Source of the DNA: Tritrichomonas musculus
Lineage: Eukaryota; Parabasalia; Tritrichomonadida; Tritrichomonadidae
DNA: 64,000 nt
NCBI GenBank assembly: GCA_039105265.1
Contig: JAPFFF010000001.1
Span: forward strand, 2,666,001 to 2,730,000
Reading direction: 5' to 3'
Notes under the pieces: generated by a model
Database searches by the model: none
The model's input: the letters and a program-made list of their open reading frames with translations, nothing else
Told to the model about the DNA's origin: nothing
Program-made: the position numbers and the translations under genes
Shown: piece by piece, positions 39,789-50,445 of the stretch
Position numbering within the stretch: the stretch's first letter is position 1
Layout: each line of letters starts with the position of its first letter

Positions 39789-40508
39789 ACAATTTTTTGC
39801 AGTTAAAAACACTTTTTACTAATAATATTTTTTTTATATTAAAGTCAAAATATCTAATTAACTTCAAATGATTTTAATCAATATAGATAGTAATTTTATT
39901 GCTTTTAAATTATCTAAAAATGCATTTATAATAAAATGTTACAATATCTTTTCTCTCAATTTTTTATTGTTCCTTCTTCTTTGATAAAGAGCGAAAAGAA
40001 ATTTAGGTCAGAAAATATCATTGAAATAAAAGAAAGAGCAACAGGATCTTAAATAGTTTGAATGAAAAAAAGCAACTTAAAACAAATATAAATATAAATT
40101 ATTTCATTCTCAAAAATTTCATTTTTTTTTTTTTTTTTTTTTGACTTTCTGAAGTGAAAGTCAAAAAAAAAAATTAAAAACTTAAACAATATGCGCACTA
40201 TTAAAATATTAGCATACGACAAATATTTGTAATGTTCTAAATATTAATTTTTCTTTTCTTTTTCATTGATGGGTTGTATTAAAAATAGTATGTAAATATT
40301 TTTTTTAATATAATATAAAGTAGAATAAGTTTTCCTTAAGAAGATTTGGTTAATAAAGACAATATTATTTAATAAAAATTTATAATTTGCTTTGTACACA
40401 TTCCAGAAAACTAAAATTATTATTTCCACTTTTTGAATATTTCATTTCAAAAAGCAACAACTTTTTGATTTATAATATTAGACAAATAAGGCTAAAAAAC
40501 ATTTTGAA
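39789..40508. other. Intergenic with poly-T/poly-A hairpin
   Basis: AT-rich spacer. The only structure seen is the inverted repeat at 40122-40173 (listed separately). No gene found; a short minus-strand frame near 40244-40429 looks like chance. Confidence 0.45.
40122..40173. repeat. Long hairpin: poly-T, GACTTTC, loop, GAAAGTC, poly-A
   Basis: About 21 T are followed by GACTTTC, a six-base loop and GAAAGTC with about 11 A. The perfect stem is 18 bp or so. It could be a transcription-termination or 3'-end structure, or a tiny foldback element. It lies 330 bases past the discoidin gene. Confidence 0.55.
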
Positions 40509-40868
40509 ATGAAATCAAAAAATCCATATTCAAATTGGAAGTTTATACTAGTTTTCAATGATAATGGCTCAATTAATGAGGTAATTCCATTAAGAGCAGA
40601 TGAAAAGCTTTTGTTTCCACCAAAAAGGCGCCAATACAGATCAATTAAAAATTTACATCAAACAGAACATCAGGAAACTTTGGCAGATAATCTTCAAAAG
40701 AAAAATGATGCCTCATCTAATATGGAGTTTTATTCAGAAACCATATTTAGTTCTTCAAATAGGAATCCTAAGATAGTAATAAATGTTATCGAGGAACCAA
40801 AAACTGAAGACAATGAAAATCAGCAAAACAATATAAAAGTAATGGAATTGAGTATTGAAGTGATTTGA
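40509..40868 (+). CDS. Small hypothetical protein (119 aa)
   Basis: A 119-residue frame with a good ATG, opening MKSKNPYSNWKFILVFNDNG and containing a basic stretch (FPPKRRQYRSIKNLH) and an acidic, Asn-rich C-terminal part (EEPKTEDNENQQNN). Codon use looks like that of neighbouring genes. It has no membrane segment. I do not recognise a family; it may be a real small gene or an N-terminal remnant. Confidence 0.5.
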   Translation: MKSKNPYSNWKFILVFNDNGSINEVIPLRADEKLLFPPKRRQYRSIKNLHQTEHQETLADNLQKKNDASSNMEFYSETIFSSSNRNPKIVINVIEEPKTEDNENQQNNIKVMELSIEVI

Positions 40869-41308
40869 AAGATATCTCAACTTAAAAATACATAACAAAT
40901 GGTTTATTTATCAATTAAATACTGTATTATAAGACACAATCAGCATAAAAATATGATTTTATCAACACAAAAACCATTAGTATTTATATAAAAAGATAAA
41001 AATTCATTTTGCCTAAGTATTTAAAATATAATTTTTTTTGCCTAAATTTCAACTCAACTCAACTCAAAAAAAAAAAAAAAAAAAAAAAAAAAAGATAAAT
41101 TTTAAAATCATAAATAAATAAGTAATTCACACCAAATTTTGGATTTTAAATTTGGTTCATAAGAATATTTTTATAGGAAAAATTCTTAGAATATTTAATC
41201 TTTCATTCAAAAAAAAAAAAAAAGAAACTATAAACTTTAGTCAAAATTTTTCGTAAAATTTAGATATAAAAAAATATCAATATAACAATAAAATTTAATG
41301 CTTTATTT
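40869..41308. other. Intergenic with poly-A runs
   Basis: AT-rich spacer with an A tract of about 25 near 41067-41092, preceded by three CAACT units, and a second A tract near 41208-41223. Nothing gene-like. Confidence 0.5.
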
Positions 41309-42586
41309 TCACATATTCATAAAAATTATATCTTGCAATTCTCCTTTAATGTAATCCGATCTAGGTGAAAATTTCATTTCTTCAATTACATCGAGGTTTT
41401 CCTGGGAGAGTCTCCACAATTCCTTAAAATAATAATTTTGAGGAATTTCAGGAAACGCAAAATTCATTAATTGTATGTACAAATCAAAAATATTCTTATT
41501 TTGATTAATAAATACTGCAACTGTTTTAATTGAATCAAATAACAATGAGTTATTTGTGTACCACTGATCATTTGTTGTTTTTGAAATGATTGCATTCAAG
41601 ATCATTGACTTCACTTCTTCGGAATTAATCTGAATCATTCTGAAAAAGTGGAGAATCAAAGCAGCAACCGTTAATTGTGTTGAATCAAGGAAAGCGATGA
41701 AAAACTGAGGCGGAATTAACGACCAAAGATCGTCTGAATTTCCTGAAAAACAGCTGCTTATGTAGTCAAGCATTTCTTCAATTCATTTTTCTTCAATATT
41801 TGCGCGTTATCGTTCGGACTAATTTGTGATATGATCTTCAGAATATCATTAAACGGTTGAATCTGAAATGACATCAAAACAGTGAAGTGAAGATAACACA
41901 AATAATGGTACATCATTGAGAAGAGCCATTGAAAAATTTCACCATACATTTCACCTTCAATCAGAATTTTTTGCCTCTTCTGGGGATCGTCAGTCTGTGG
42001 GAAATCAATGCACTTTAATGAAGCATTTTGAGTGAGTTGGCTTAACGTGTCTTGAAGGTCAAAATCAGGCACCATTGCAACCGCCAAAAGCACATGAAAA
42101 ACTGACGGAAGCAATTTCGTCATGAAATCAATAATTAGCTGATTTTCAATGGTTGAAAGGCCATTATATAAATTTGAGAGGAAAACGATCACTTTTTTCA
42201 CTTGTGTCAGATCTGATGATTCATTTGGATTCACAATTCAGAAGAATTCGATCTTTGATTGTCTCGAGCTTCGCCTGGTCATCAGTGGTGAAAATGTTGA
42301 AGAATAGCTGGATCAGCCGCTGCTGGTTGTCCAAGCTGAAATGTGGAAGTAAAGGCAATAGTGAGAGTGACATGTCATGTGAAAAAATAGCTAATTCACT
42401 TGGATGGCATTCAGAAAGCTCCTTCAAAGTTTGAATTGAAGCATCTGAATGCTTTCCAATCGTGCCCATGAGGAAATGGATGAGATGCCCAATGTAAGGA
42501 ATAACGATTTCTGTTTTCATGAGCTTGAATTGGATAATTTGAATTGATTCAATAGGAATCTCTGAAAAAGTGAACATCTGATTCAA
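41309..42586 (-). pseudogene. C-terminal half of an importin-beta family (importin-13/transportin-3-like) gene, frameshifted
   Basis: Three minus-strand frames follow each other with overlaps of about 15 bases (42586-42221, 42234-41758, 41773-41309) and together give about 430 residues of HEAT-like helices, e.g. IQTLKELSECHPSELAIFSH, FMTKLLPSVFHVLLAVAMVP and DLWSLIPPQFFIAFLDSTQL. Such proteins carry cargo through nuclear pores and normally have 900-1,000 residues, so the N-terminal half is missing. Two frameshifts, near 42235 and 41765, divide the rest; both are near short homopolymers, so sequencing error is possible. The 5' edge abuts an unrelated HECT fragment on the other strand, which supports a true pseudogene. 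Confidence 0.6.
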
Positions 42587-43162
42587 AATTTGAATGAAAA
42601 AGATATTCCATTGATTGAAGATGGTGAAAACATATCAGTTACAAACGAAAACAAAGAATTGTTTATTGAAAAAGTTGTAAGATATAGATTAGTTGGTAGA
42701 ATTAAAGAACAAACAAACGCATTTGTAACTGGATTTCATTCTTTAATTTCTAAAGAAGAATTGAAAATGTTCAATCCTAGCGAACTTGATTTGATTATTT
42801 GTGGAGTTCCTATTATCGATGTTAGAGATATGATGCAATTCTCTAAATACGAATATCCATTTAGTGTTGATCATCCTGTCGTTCAGAGATTCTTCGCTGT
42901 TATTAGACACTGGACTGGCGACGATCTTGCAAAGTTGCTTCTTTTCGTTACTGGATCATCACAAGTACCAATAGGTGGATTCAAGACGTTGAAAGAAATG
43001 GGAAGACAATTTACATTGGCACCTGGAGGTGATCATGATAGATTACCTGCTGCACACACGTGTATTAATACTCTCGATTTACCTGAATATAGAAGTGAAA
43101 ATGAATTGAATGAAAAATTGCATTTGGCTATCAATGAATGCAATTCATTTGGTTTTGTTTAA
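42566..43162 (+). pseudogene. Orphan HECT C-lobe fragment
   Basis: The frame opens just after a stop at 42563-42565 and encodes the last ~190 residues of a HECT domain: VTNENKELFIEKVVRYRLVG, then FNPSELDLIICGVPIID, HWTGDDLAKLLLFVTGSSQV and LPAAHTCINTLDLPEY with the catalytic Cys. It is similar to, but clearly diverged from, the complete HECT gene at 3739-9039. The N-lobe and all substrate-binding regions are missing, so it cannot receive ubiquitin from an E2 in the usual way. It joins the importin-like fragment head to head at about 42580-42595. Confidence 0.75.
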
Positions 43163-43398
43163 AAAAATTTTTTTTATTGGAAAGAAAAAATTTTTTTGGA
43201 TATTAGAAACAATCATTTTGCATTCAATTTTCATAAGAATAAAATGAGAATATCTGAATAGAATAATAAAAATATATCATATTATACTAATATATAATAT
43301 ACCTAATTTATTCAGTAAACGTTTTAAGAGCTAAATAAACTTTATTTGATACTATTTTTTTTTCGTTGGATAAGGGAAATAAGACATATTTTTAAAAA

Positions 43399-43533
43399 TT
43401 CAATAGATGCTTTTTCGAAAAAAGTGAAGTGAAAATCAAATTCAATAGATGCTTTTTCGAAAAAAGTGAAGTAAACATATACTCAAATTCAATAGAGGCT
43501 TTTTCGAAAAAAGTGAAGTGAAAATCAAATGAA
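43399..43533 (+). repeat. Three-copy tandem repeat, unit 42-47 bp
   Basis: Three copies of CAATAGATGCTTTTTCGAAA and following AAAGTGAAGTGAAAATCAAA lie in a row, with small length and base differences. Each unit contains the palindrome TTTTTCGAAAAA. Located 240 bases past the HECT fragment; no coding role seen. Confidence 0.7.
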
Positions 43534-43639
43534 ATTGAATTAATCAATTATAATATCAAAATATTCCGAGATAAAACGAAGCTTTGATGCTTCAATATAC
43601 GTCATTCATAAAATTTAAGCTTTATTTCATATCTTTGCT

Positions 43640-43920
43640 TTTTTAATATTAACATCATCACCACGTTGACTCAAGCGATTACAATTAACACAAGCTAATA
43701 AACAGTTATCTATTTGATGGCCTTTATTATATAATCAAATGATATTGAAATTAAGTGATCACAAACAGGGTTGACAAACTTTGACAATAATTCGTTGAAT
43801 AAAGTATTATTTCTTTGAATTGAATGTCAATGAAAATGATTTTGAGGTCAATTAATTTCACAAATTTTATCAGGTTTACTTAGTAAAAATTTAGCATAAT
43901 GGTTCAAAACTTCATGAGGT
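43640..43920 (-). pseudogene. Decayed zinc-motif (HNH-like) gene scrap
   Basis: On the minus strand the pieces MRPHEVLNHYAKFLLSKPDK and NCLLACVNCNRLSQRGDDVN can be read, with stops and a frame change between them. The NCLLACxxCN pattern resembles the zinc/HNH part of nucleases that travel with mobile elements. Too broken to assign; the family is a guess. Confidence 0.35.
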
Positions 43921-44088
43921 CTCATCTCAGAAAAAAAAATTGTGAGAAATAAGAATAAATTTGAAAGAATTGAATCTAAAATTTGTAAATTTTTTAATAA
44001 TAGATCTGTGACAAATTGAAAATTAATAATGCAAAATTGGATATCAATAATGAAACTATTATTATAGCCTAATCAATCTTAAAATTGG

Positions 44089-44090
<2 letters not shown>

Positions 44091-44140
<50 letters not shown>
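44091..44140 (+). repeat. Poly-T tract of 50
   Basis: Fifty T in a row directly before the left arm of the long-armed element. A second poly-T tract follows the right arm at 50151-50195 in the same orientation, as expected if the element inserted into a T tract. Confidence 0.8.
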
Positions 44141-44141
<1 letters not shown>

Positions 44142-45020
44142 GTAAAATATTTTTTTCACAAAATTTGCACAAAAAGTGGATTTTAGTCAATTTAGTGCAC
44201 AAAAAGTGACGTTTTGCACAAAAAGTGTGCGTTTATAAAAAAAAAGAATTTGTTAAAAATAGGTAATCTAATTAAAATTATTATGTGAAAAATAAAATTT
44301 AGAAATGTAAAGGGAATTCGAAATAATATGCACTCAAAAAATAAGAAATTGAAATTATCTGATATATATTGAATATTGATTCTCATATTACAAAAACTTA
44401 GTAAAAGATGTAGCATCAGGTTAATAATAATATGTGCTTATCAAAAGTGCGGTATTATGAATATTTCCAAATATGATTGGTTATGGAAATAAGGGTTAAT
44501 ATGGTAATATAGGATTTATTGTCCTGTATAAAATATGAGAATGATTTACTTTTATAAATAATTTCTTTTGTTAAGAGAATAATTGTGTTTTGAATATTAT
44601 ACTTTATCTTCTCAGAAAAATTCATTAGTAAAAAAAATTGAAAAAAAAATATTGAATGTTAATAGAAAAATAATTCAAAGAATAATCGTTTTTTTAAAAA
44701 CATTTTTATCTCGATAAAATATTAAATTTTTATTCATTTTAATAATAAAATGGTTTTATATAATTATATTTCATCTTTTCTAATATTTTATGTCTCTTTT
44801 AATAGAGGTGCGAATGCTTTGAGGTGGAATAAATTTTTCACAAAATAAACATCCAACAATACCGTTTACAATTTTTAATCGAGCCATATTAAATAACTAT
44901 ATCTCAATAGTAATAGTATTTCATTCAATTTAATATATATATTAAGTTAATTAACATTGTATTAATATTGATATAATAAATTCGATTAGCTATTTGGAAA
45001 ATAAAATCTTAATATTTGCA
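44141..45020 (+). repeat. Left 880-base inverted arm
   Basis: Starts GGTAAAATATTTTTTTCACA, followed by several CACAAAAAGTG motifs spaced 20-30 bases apart, then AT-rich sequence. A 74-codon frame inside is present in both arms, with one residue difference; it is Phe/Ile-rich and probably not a gene. Confidence 0.85.
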
Positions 45021-45480
45021 ATAGATTCACCAATTCCTCAATCGCTTTCATATGATCATTAACCAGTTTCATTAGACTCGTCAGCCTCATTAATTCTACA
45101 ATTAGGTCAATCAGCTCTCAATTATCTCATCAAATCCACATTCAGCCTCATCAATTCCTCAACTAGCCTTATTATCTCATCATTATACTCCATTAACACC
45201 TCAATTTCCCATATCAGCTAATCAACCTCATTGGATTCTCAGCCAACTTTACAGCATGCCATCAACCGACCTTTTTGGTTCATTAGTCAGCTTCATTAGG
45301 TAATTAGGCTTGCTAGCTCCTCCATCATCTTCCCTAGCCTCATCAATTACATCAATTCTTCAATCCATCTCCTCAACTCTTCCATCAGCTTAATCAAACT
45401 CATCAATCCTTTAGTTATTCATCTTTGGCTTCATTAATTCATCCATTAGCATCATCATCTCCCTTAAATTCATTAACCTC
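45021..45480 (+). repeat. Degenerate CTCATCA-rich repeat tract
   Basis: About 460 bases built from imperfect units around CCTCATCAATT, with CATTAG and CATCAG variants every 9-15 bases. Purine and pyrimidine strands are clearly biased (few G on this strand). It looks like an old decayed minisatellite just inside the left arm. Confidence 0.6.
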
Positions 45481-46269
45481 ATAAAGATTAATACAAAGGT
45501 TCATTTTGCCATTTTACACCAATTAAAATCAATTGACAAAAAAGCGGTTTCCCAGCGACCGTTAAAGAATCTAAAATCAAAAAACTGAAATGCTAATCTA
45601 AAATCGTTCAATCTGTTCCTTAATTGACATCCAAATAGCTAGATAGTCAGTTTATATCCATTAAGTTTTCATTTAATCAAGCATTCGTTCTTAATTAGAT
45701 CAGAAGACCTTCAACAATATTTTATTATATATACAAATGCAAGGATAAGATCTACACAAAACATATAATAACATAGTGTCTATCATTTTTCGCAGTTTCA
45801 ATTTAATTACTCATAATTTCACATTTTATTAGAATTATCGCTAAGACATTTTAAAACAGCGCTAAATGAATATGATTAATCAAAATGTAATCCAATATAC
45901 TTGTAATATTGCGTATTCTTATTTTCCAAATACCTTCTGGTTTTCCAGTATTATCAATATTATTTCAAAGATCATAAAACAGGAACAAAACAAATAGTGC
46001 CAAAATGAATGTCATGCATACACATACAATTATCAAACGCTTTTATTTTGCAATCTTACATACATTTCTGATATCTTAAACATATTATTTTTTACTAATT
46101 TATTTTTTCTTTATATATGAATGCTGTTTAATTTATCAAATACCAATAATATAAATCACTTTTATTTATAACTTTACTATGCTTTTTTTTTGAGATATTT
46201 ATAGACTATTTTTTTTGAACGTTATTGTATTCAATTTTTCCCTTCAATTTTATTCAAAACAATAGCGTA

Positions 46270-46480
46270 TATTTAATAACCAAAATAACGGATCAATAAT
46301 GAGTGTATCTTCATTGAGTACTGCTTCACGTGTTATTACAATATCTTATTGTTCGTTTGCAGGATCCTTTTTATTGATAAAGATATTGTTGTTGATGTTA
46401 TTGCTGGATTGGGATGCTTATGACGGTTCAAGTGATACATTAGCGTTAACACCTGTGTTAAGATTTCTCTTCTTAATCAT
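46270..46480 (-). pseudogene. Fossil of the Maverick 175-residue gene
   Basis: Recognisable pieces (MIKKRNLNTGVNANVSLEPS and DIVITREAVLNED) correspond to the beginning of the protein at 59363-59890 in Maverick 2. Broken. Its place after the capsid gene matches the Maverick 2 gene order. Confidence 0.6.
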
Positions 46481-46812
46481 TTCATTAAAAGAAAAATACG
46501 TGAAATAGGTCATTTAAGGATTAAGGTATTCACGAAGTGAAGTTCTCTATGAGAATGAGTTAACATCATCTTTATATAATATAATTTCTTAAACGTTTAC
46601 TAGCTTGGTGGATGTGTATACTCGGGTTGTGTGATTGACGCGTTGGGTGTTATTCGTTGTTTATGAGACATTTTTTGAACTGATCTGTAACTCATTTAGA
46701 CAAAAATAAAGTTAACGGTTGATGTTGTTGCATTATAGTACATGAATGATTAGAAATCATGTTGACATTTAAATATATTAATATATTGTATTTAGTTAGT
46801 CTTTAATTTGAA

Positions 46813-48041
46813 TTATTTGTTTGCAAATTGAACTATGCTATGAATGTTATATTGGTCGATTTCGACAACAGGAGGCATACCATTAGGTTGAACATGAATG
46901 GATATAACAGTATCTTGAAGTAACGCCATGAAAGGTGGTGTTTTATTCTTAAAGTAATTGTTAGAGCCAGCAGAAGGATCTACTTTTGTTGCTATATCGC
47001 ATACGATTTCATAAGTGATTGGAGTGTTAGAGGATCTGACCCTGTTGGAATGTGTTATCAGTTTCAGTAGGTAATCCGATGAAGAATGATGTTCTATCAT
47101 AACTGATGTTACCGTTAGTAATGTTACAATTATCGATATTAGTTAACGATTGAATCACCTCTTTATTGAACCCTTTTTGCTCTCCGTTAATGTTCATAGC
47201 GTTCTGACATAGTTCGATGAACATAGGATCTGAACCATCTGTTGCTAATGGAATCGTAGGTACTACACCGTAACCACCACATCTTAACTGAAAGTTCTTA
47301 AATATAGGATTCTTGAATACAGTATGATGAACTGGAGTTAGAGGGAACAAGAAGATTATAGAATCAACAAATCGTGGAGTTATTGTCTGAGTACTCGAAC
47401 AACGACCAGTAGATTCATTATTGAGTGGTTTACTCATAGTGGTGAATGTCAGAATTTGAGTAGGGAAGATGAGTTCTTGTTGTATATATATATATATATA
47501 TATCTCCATCGATACAGAAGTTAGGGATAACACTATAGCAGTCATTAACTTCATAATTACGTTTAACTCATATGATGAAATTTGAGTTCAGACTTACAAA
47601 AGCCCCACATGCGGTGATAAATGATTCTTCAGGACCGAAGTTCTGAGTGTAGATGGAGATACTATTAGCTAGAATTTCATGTTTTTCAACAACATCCATA
47701 GCATCTTTACAACCAACCCATAAAACATTAAATGCATGATCACCTAACTTATCGAATCGAGCATTAACAGAAGCACTCAGAAGAGCATTGATCATCAGGG
47801 TCTCTTTGATGAATCCATTATATAAATCAGTTGTGTTATCGCATGCGGGGCTGATGATGAATGTAGTAAATGAACCTGCATGAATAGGTGCTGAGGGACT
47901 GTATGAAGCTTGTGCATCGATAACGTATTTATTATTAGTTTTTGACATAGTTATAGCATTATCTACAACGTCAAAATAGATAGCTACTTGAGTATTAACT
48001 TCAGCAGATGTTTTGTGAAAGACTTCGTTGTTGAATGTCAT
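46813..48041 (-). pseudogene. Fossil Maverick major capsid gene
   Basis: Long stretches match the capsid proteins at 17220 and 56123, e.g. ASYSPSAPI, NSISIYTQNFGPEESFITAC, TPRFVDSIIFLFP and HVQPNGMPPVVE. The copy is broken, with a few breaks and part of the middle missing. It is more diverged from the two intact copies than they are from each other in conserved blocks, so it stems from another Maverick lineage. Confidence 0.85.
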
Positions 48042-48079
48042 TTACTTGAAACAAAAATAACGAATCCATCAAATCTAGT

Positions 48080-48235
48080 TAATAATTTAACGTCGTTTAC
48101 GTGACCTAAATATGGGTTGTTCATTTGCTGTACAAAGTTCTCTTTGGGAATTACTTGAAGTTTGCTTTGCAAATGTTTTTTTAATAACTGGTTCATTTGC
48201 TGTGCAAAGTTCCCTTTGGGAATTACATGATATAA
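48080..48235 (-). repeat. Two-copy repeat in fossil Maverick sequence
   Basis: The 37-base motif GGTTCATTTGCTGTGCAAAG plus TTCCCTTTGGGAATTAC occurs twice (about 48114 and 48190) with few differences. It lies where the C-terminal part of the MSKHL-type gene would be expected, upstream of the capsid fossil. Confidence 0.5.
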
Positions 48236-48241
48236 TATATT

Positions 48242-49269
48242 TATATTAAAATATATATTGTATATAGTTGAATATAATTTATTATTACGAAATATTTATT
48301 AATATAAAAATATTTCAAATTTAAAAAATCACTATATACAAAATAACTCGTTTTTTCTAACCCGAAGGCTCAAATATTCAATTATATTTCTGAACATTAT
48401 TTTGAAAATAAATAAAAATATTTATAGTTAACTATTATTTTATTAACCATCTTTTAGGATAGAATTTTATTGAATTTTTATTATCTTGACATTTTTATGA
48501 CTTTATAATTATTTACTTTTATATTAAACATTTAACAATGATATTACATTTAATAAGACTAATTATGTTTTATCATTTTAGAACGGACCAAAGAATTAGA
48601 TAATATTTGTAGAATCAAAATCATTTAAGTTATTAAAATAATTAAAAATCTTTTATTTATTACATTTATGCTTATTTCATTTATTTTGGAATAAAAAAAT
48701 CGAGACTTTAAATAATAGCATTTACCTTATTATAAAAATTGAATTTAATGCGACCATGCTTAAAGATTGCATCATGATCACCATAGTTGATAGGATTTTT
48801 AGTAAACCGTAGCAAATAAAGCTCCAAATATCTAAAATCTATTAAATTTATAAACTGTGAAATGAATCATTGAAAATTTACTAATCGTTTAATAATGCAT
48901 TATATCTTGCTAAATATTTGTTAAAAAGCATAAAAAAGAGTTATTAAATATATAATATTAGAAACATAATTATAGGTGTATCACGATACGTATTTAATTT
49001 ATATTTCATTTATATTTAAAGTATTACATTTAATTTTTTCTATTATAATTGATTTTATTTTTTCGAATAGGATCAATAGTTAAAGAAATAAATTAATCAA
49101 GCAACTTTTTTAACTGATTTCATTTATTTCAAGAGGTTTAAAAAAATAATGATCATTATTTATTATTTAATGAAAATTCAAACAAAAATGCAATTAGTTC
49201 ATAATTATATAATGAATTTGTTAATGTTTAACCAGAAAACATTGCAAATCTATTTCTGACATATAATAA
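48242..49269. other. AT-rich interior of the long-armed element, nothing recognised
   Basis: About 1 kb of very AT-rich DNA between the capsid fossil and the right arm. I see no open frame of note, no repeat and no terminal motif. Confidence 0.5.
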
Positions 49270-50147
49270 TGCAAATATTAAGATTTTATTTTCCAAATAG
49301 CTAATCGAATTTATTATATCAATATTAATACAATGTTAATTAACTTAATATATATATTAAATTGAATGAAATACTATTACTATTGAGATATAGTTATTTA
49401 ATATGGCTCGATTAAAAATTGTAAACGGTATTGTTGGATGTTTATTTTGTGAAAAATTTATTCCACCTCAAAGCATTCGCACCTCTATTAAAAGAGACAT
49501 AAAATATTAGAAAAGATGAAATATAATTATATAAAACCATTTTATTATTAAAATGAATAAAAATTTAATATTTTATCGAGATAAAAATGTTTTTAAAAAA
49601 ACGATTATTCTTTGAATTATTTTTCTATTAACATTCAATATTTTTTTTTCAATTTTTTTTACTAATGAATTTTTCTGAGAAGATAAAGTATAATATTCAA
49701 AACACAATTATTCTCTTAACAAAAGAAATTATTTATAAAAGTAAATCATTCTCATATTTTATACAGGACAATAAATCCTATATTACCATATTAACCCTTA
49801 TTTCCATAACCAATCATATTTGGAAATATTCATAATACCGCACTTTTGATAAGCACATATTATTATTAACCTGATGCTACATCTTTTACTAAGTTTTTGT
49901 AATATGAGAATCAATATTCAATATATATCAGATAATTTCAATTTCTTATTTTTTGAGTGCATATTATTTCGAATTCCCTTTACATTTCTAAATTTTATTT
50001 TTCACATAATAATTTTAATTAGATTACCTATTTTTAACAAATTCTTTTTTTTTATAAACGTACACTTTTTGTGCAAAACGTCACTTTTTGTGCACTAAAT
50101 TGACTAAAATCCACTTTTTGTGCAAATTTTGTGAAAAAAAAACGCTA

Positions 50148-50149
<2 letters not shown>
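49270..50149 (-). repeat. Right 880-base inverted arm
   Basis: Inverted copy of 44141-45020, ending GCTACC and followed at 50151 by a run of 45 T. The near identity of the arms contrasts with the decayed interior. Confidence 0.85.
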
Positions 50150-50199
<50 letters not shown>

Positions 50200-50383
50200 A
50201 CGGTTTATATTTAACAGAGTTGACTGAAATTTTAATTTATGGCTTTTCAATAAAAATACTATTATAAATATAATACTATAATTATGAAGAATTTCGACTG
50301 GTCAATTTTGAGATAAAATGTTTTGAAATATTTGCAATATCATGAAAATATTAATGATATTGTATTTATTCAAAGGAATTATA

Positions 50384-50445
50384 TTTGGCGCTGCATTAAG
50401 AGGTCTTGTGCAAGTGTAAAATGAGGACCTATCATTTGGATAAAG
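50384..50445 (-). pseudogene. Scrap of a Maverick major capsid gene
   Basis: A short minus-strand piece resembles two separate segments of the capsid protein placed side by side (YPNDR and FYTCTRPLNAA types). It is a small old fossil just outside the terminus of Maverick 2 and outside the long-armed element. Confidence 0.5.

Larger units (their letters stand above)
44141..50149. mobile_element. 6-kb element with 880-base inverted arms and decayed Maverick cargo
   Basis: The arms 44141-45020 and 49270-50149 are inverted copies of equal length (880 bases) with only a few differences, most in the first dozen bases. Between them lie decayed Maverick genes on the minus strand: major capsid protein (46813-48041), a fragment of the MSKHL-type region (48080-48235) and a relative of the 175-residue Maverick 2 protein (about 46270-46480). 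The cargo is broken, with several breaks, and most Maverick genes are absent. The arms look young, the cargo old. Poly-T lies on both outer sides, so the target duplication cannot be sized. It is best seen as a derivative of a Maverick. Confidence 0.75.

Noticed and set aside
44192-44416. 74-codon frame present in both inverted arms (also 49874-50098)
   Set aside because: Conserved only because the arms are copies; Phe/Ile-rich with no domain, so not treated as a gene.
45021-45480. CRISPR-like array
   Set aside because: Units are imperfect and of uneven spacing, with no constant repeat and unique spacers; the genome is eukaryotic.
46299-46508. 69-codon plus-strand frame resembling a membrane peptide
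   Set aside because: It is antisense to a fossil of the Maverick 175-residue gene, which explains the sequence better.
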